This document shows positions 63,227 to 64,000 of a stretch of DNA of 64,000 nt, piece after piece. Positions within the stretch are counted from its first letter, which is position 1, and each line of letters opens with the position of its first letter. A program made the position numbers and the translations under genes. Source of the DNA: Triops longicaudatus (taxonomy: Eukaryota > Arthropoda > Branchiopoda > Notostraca > Triopsidae); assembly GCA_022885665.1 (NCBI GenBank), contig JAGQDJ010000098.1, positions 184,151-248,150 on the forward strand, in the 5' to 3' direction. The notes under the pieces are model-generated. The model had not been told where the DNA came from. It saw nothing but the letters and a program-made list of their open reading frames with translations, and did no database searches.

Positions 63227-64000
63227 GGCGCCTCGGGGTGAAAGGTACCGGTGAAGGAATGCGATTACTGGAAAGATACCATCTCTACTGTCCTCTTACA
63301 GAAGCGTGGATTGTTGGAGGGAACTGAAGACTGGGACCACACGCCCTGTAGCTTTTATGTGAGGTTTATTGGGCGCAAAATGAAGTGCGCAGCAGCAGCG
63401 GGTATTAGAAGTTCGGGCTCTGTGCTAGCTACGTGACCTGTACTCGAAATCCGAGAGTACGTTGAGCAAAGAACGGTTTCTTATAGTTACGTCCTTGTGC
63501 AAAGCTGGAAGGATCGCGGGCTCAAGTTTATTCTCGATTAATAATGCAAGAAGGCACTTTTTGTGATTTGGGTTTTCGAGTTTGGGACATTGAGAGCAAA
63601 GGGAAGACAAGAGCTTTCGTTAAGGTGCAATTGCAAAAGTTAGGAAGTACTTTGTCGCACGAGAGACTGCTGTGATGTCTTGCGAAAGCTTTTGCAAATT
63701 TGGTAAACGTAGCTGGGATTGGGTATCAAAAAGTAAATTTACACTTTTTGACAGAAAAAAACATACTTTTGTTCAAAACGCTTAGAACATTTAGTAAGTA
63801 TTGTCAGCTGCTTTAAATTTTTGACGTCAAAAAAAGAGAAAAAAAAAGTTACGTCTGGAGTGAAACCGAATATTGAAGAATCTCACTGCGTAAAAGTTCA
63901 CCTCTTACGAAGCTTAAGCTTAATTCACAAAATGGTCTCATCTTTTTTTATAAGTGAAAAAAATGCAACTTCGTATTAATTTTGTAAATTATATATATAT
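63227..64000. other. Upstream region of the TRH-receptor-like gene
   Basis: This should hold the 5' UTR and perhaps the promoter of the receptor. No exon is recognised. The window ends in an AT dinucleotide run (63988–64000). Confidence 0.4.

Overview
The window is animal nuclear DNA from an invertebrate. It is AT-rich and its genes are split by GT–AG introns, many only about 50–80 nt long. The gene set (CTCF with 11 zinc fingers, BBS4, PSMB3, PREB, MCAT, VAP, a TRH-type GPCR, an SLC6 and an SLC38 transporter, a neprilysin) is metazoan. Compact introns, MITE-type DNA transposons and a TRHR-type receptor fit a protostome, perhaps an arthropod; the sequence alone does not fix the species. All gene models were built by hand from reading frame, splice-site phase and family motifs; every listed junction keeps the frame.

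Left part (1–34.3 kb), ten genes on alternating strands: a short BCL11-like zinc-finger gene (+, 1.4–3.5 kb); a membrane neprilysin-like M13 metallopeptidase with a very long Ser/Thr-rich stalk (–, 3.9–9.6 kb); VAP, an ER membrane contact-site protein (+, 11.9–13.9 kb); an SLC6 transporter (+, 16.2–19.5 kb); MCAT, mitochondrial fatty-acid synthesis (–, 19.7–21.3 kb); CTCF (+, 22.1–25.9 kb); PSMB3, proteasome beta-3 (–, 26.1–27.0 kb); BBS4, a BBSome TPR protein (+, 27.4–29.2 kb); an SLC38A7/8-like amino-acid transporter (–, 29.2–31.2 kb); PREB/Sec12, the ER Sar1 exchange factor (–, 32.6–34.3 kb). Three neighbouring pairs are head-to-head (neprilysin/VAP, MCAT/CTCF, PSMB3/BBS4) and four are tail-to-tail (BCL11-like/neprilysin, SLC6/MCAT, CTCF/PSMB3, BBS4/SLC38). 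The genes are mostly housekeeping and share no pathway; they do not form an operon or a functional cluster.

Right part (34.3–64 kb) is gene-poor. One gene dominates it: a TRH-receptor-like GPCR on the minus strand. Its first coding exon (62.3–63.2 kb) is separated by a 20.5-kb intron from the TM6–TM7 exon (41.7 kb), followed by the NPxxY exon (39.0 kb). The C-terminal tail exon is not resolved. The long intron holds non-autonomous DNA transposons with visible inverted repeats and target-site duplications (pogo/Tigger-like with TA, hAT-like with 7–8 bp), a fold-back element and the 3' end of a decayed LINE.

I saw no tRNA, rRNA, CRISPR or prokaryotic operon. The most notable observations are the mucin-like neprilysin with altered substrate-site motifs, the BCL11-like protein that stops before the C-terminal DNA-binding fingers, the CTCF that keeps the cohesin-binding YDF motif, the SLC38 stop codon lying inside its own poly(A) hexamer 16 bp from the BBS4 stop, and the family of MITEs in the receptor intron.
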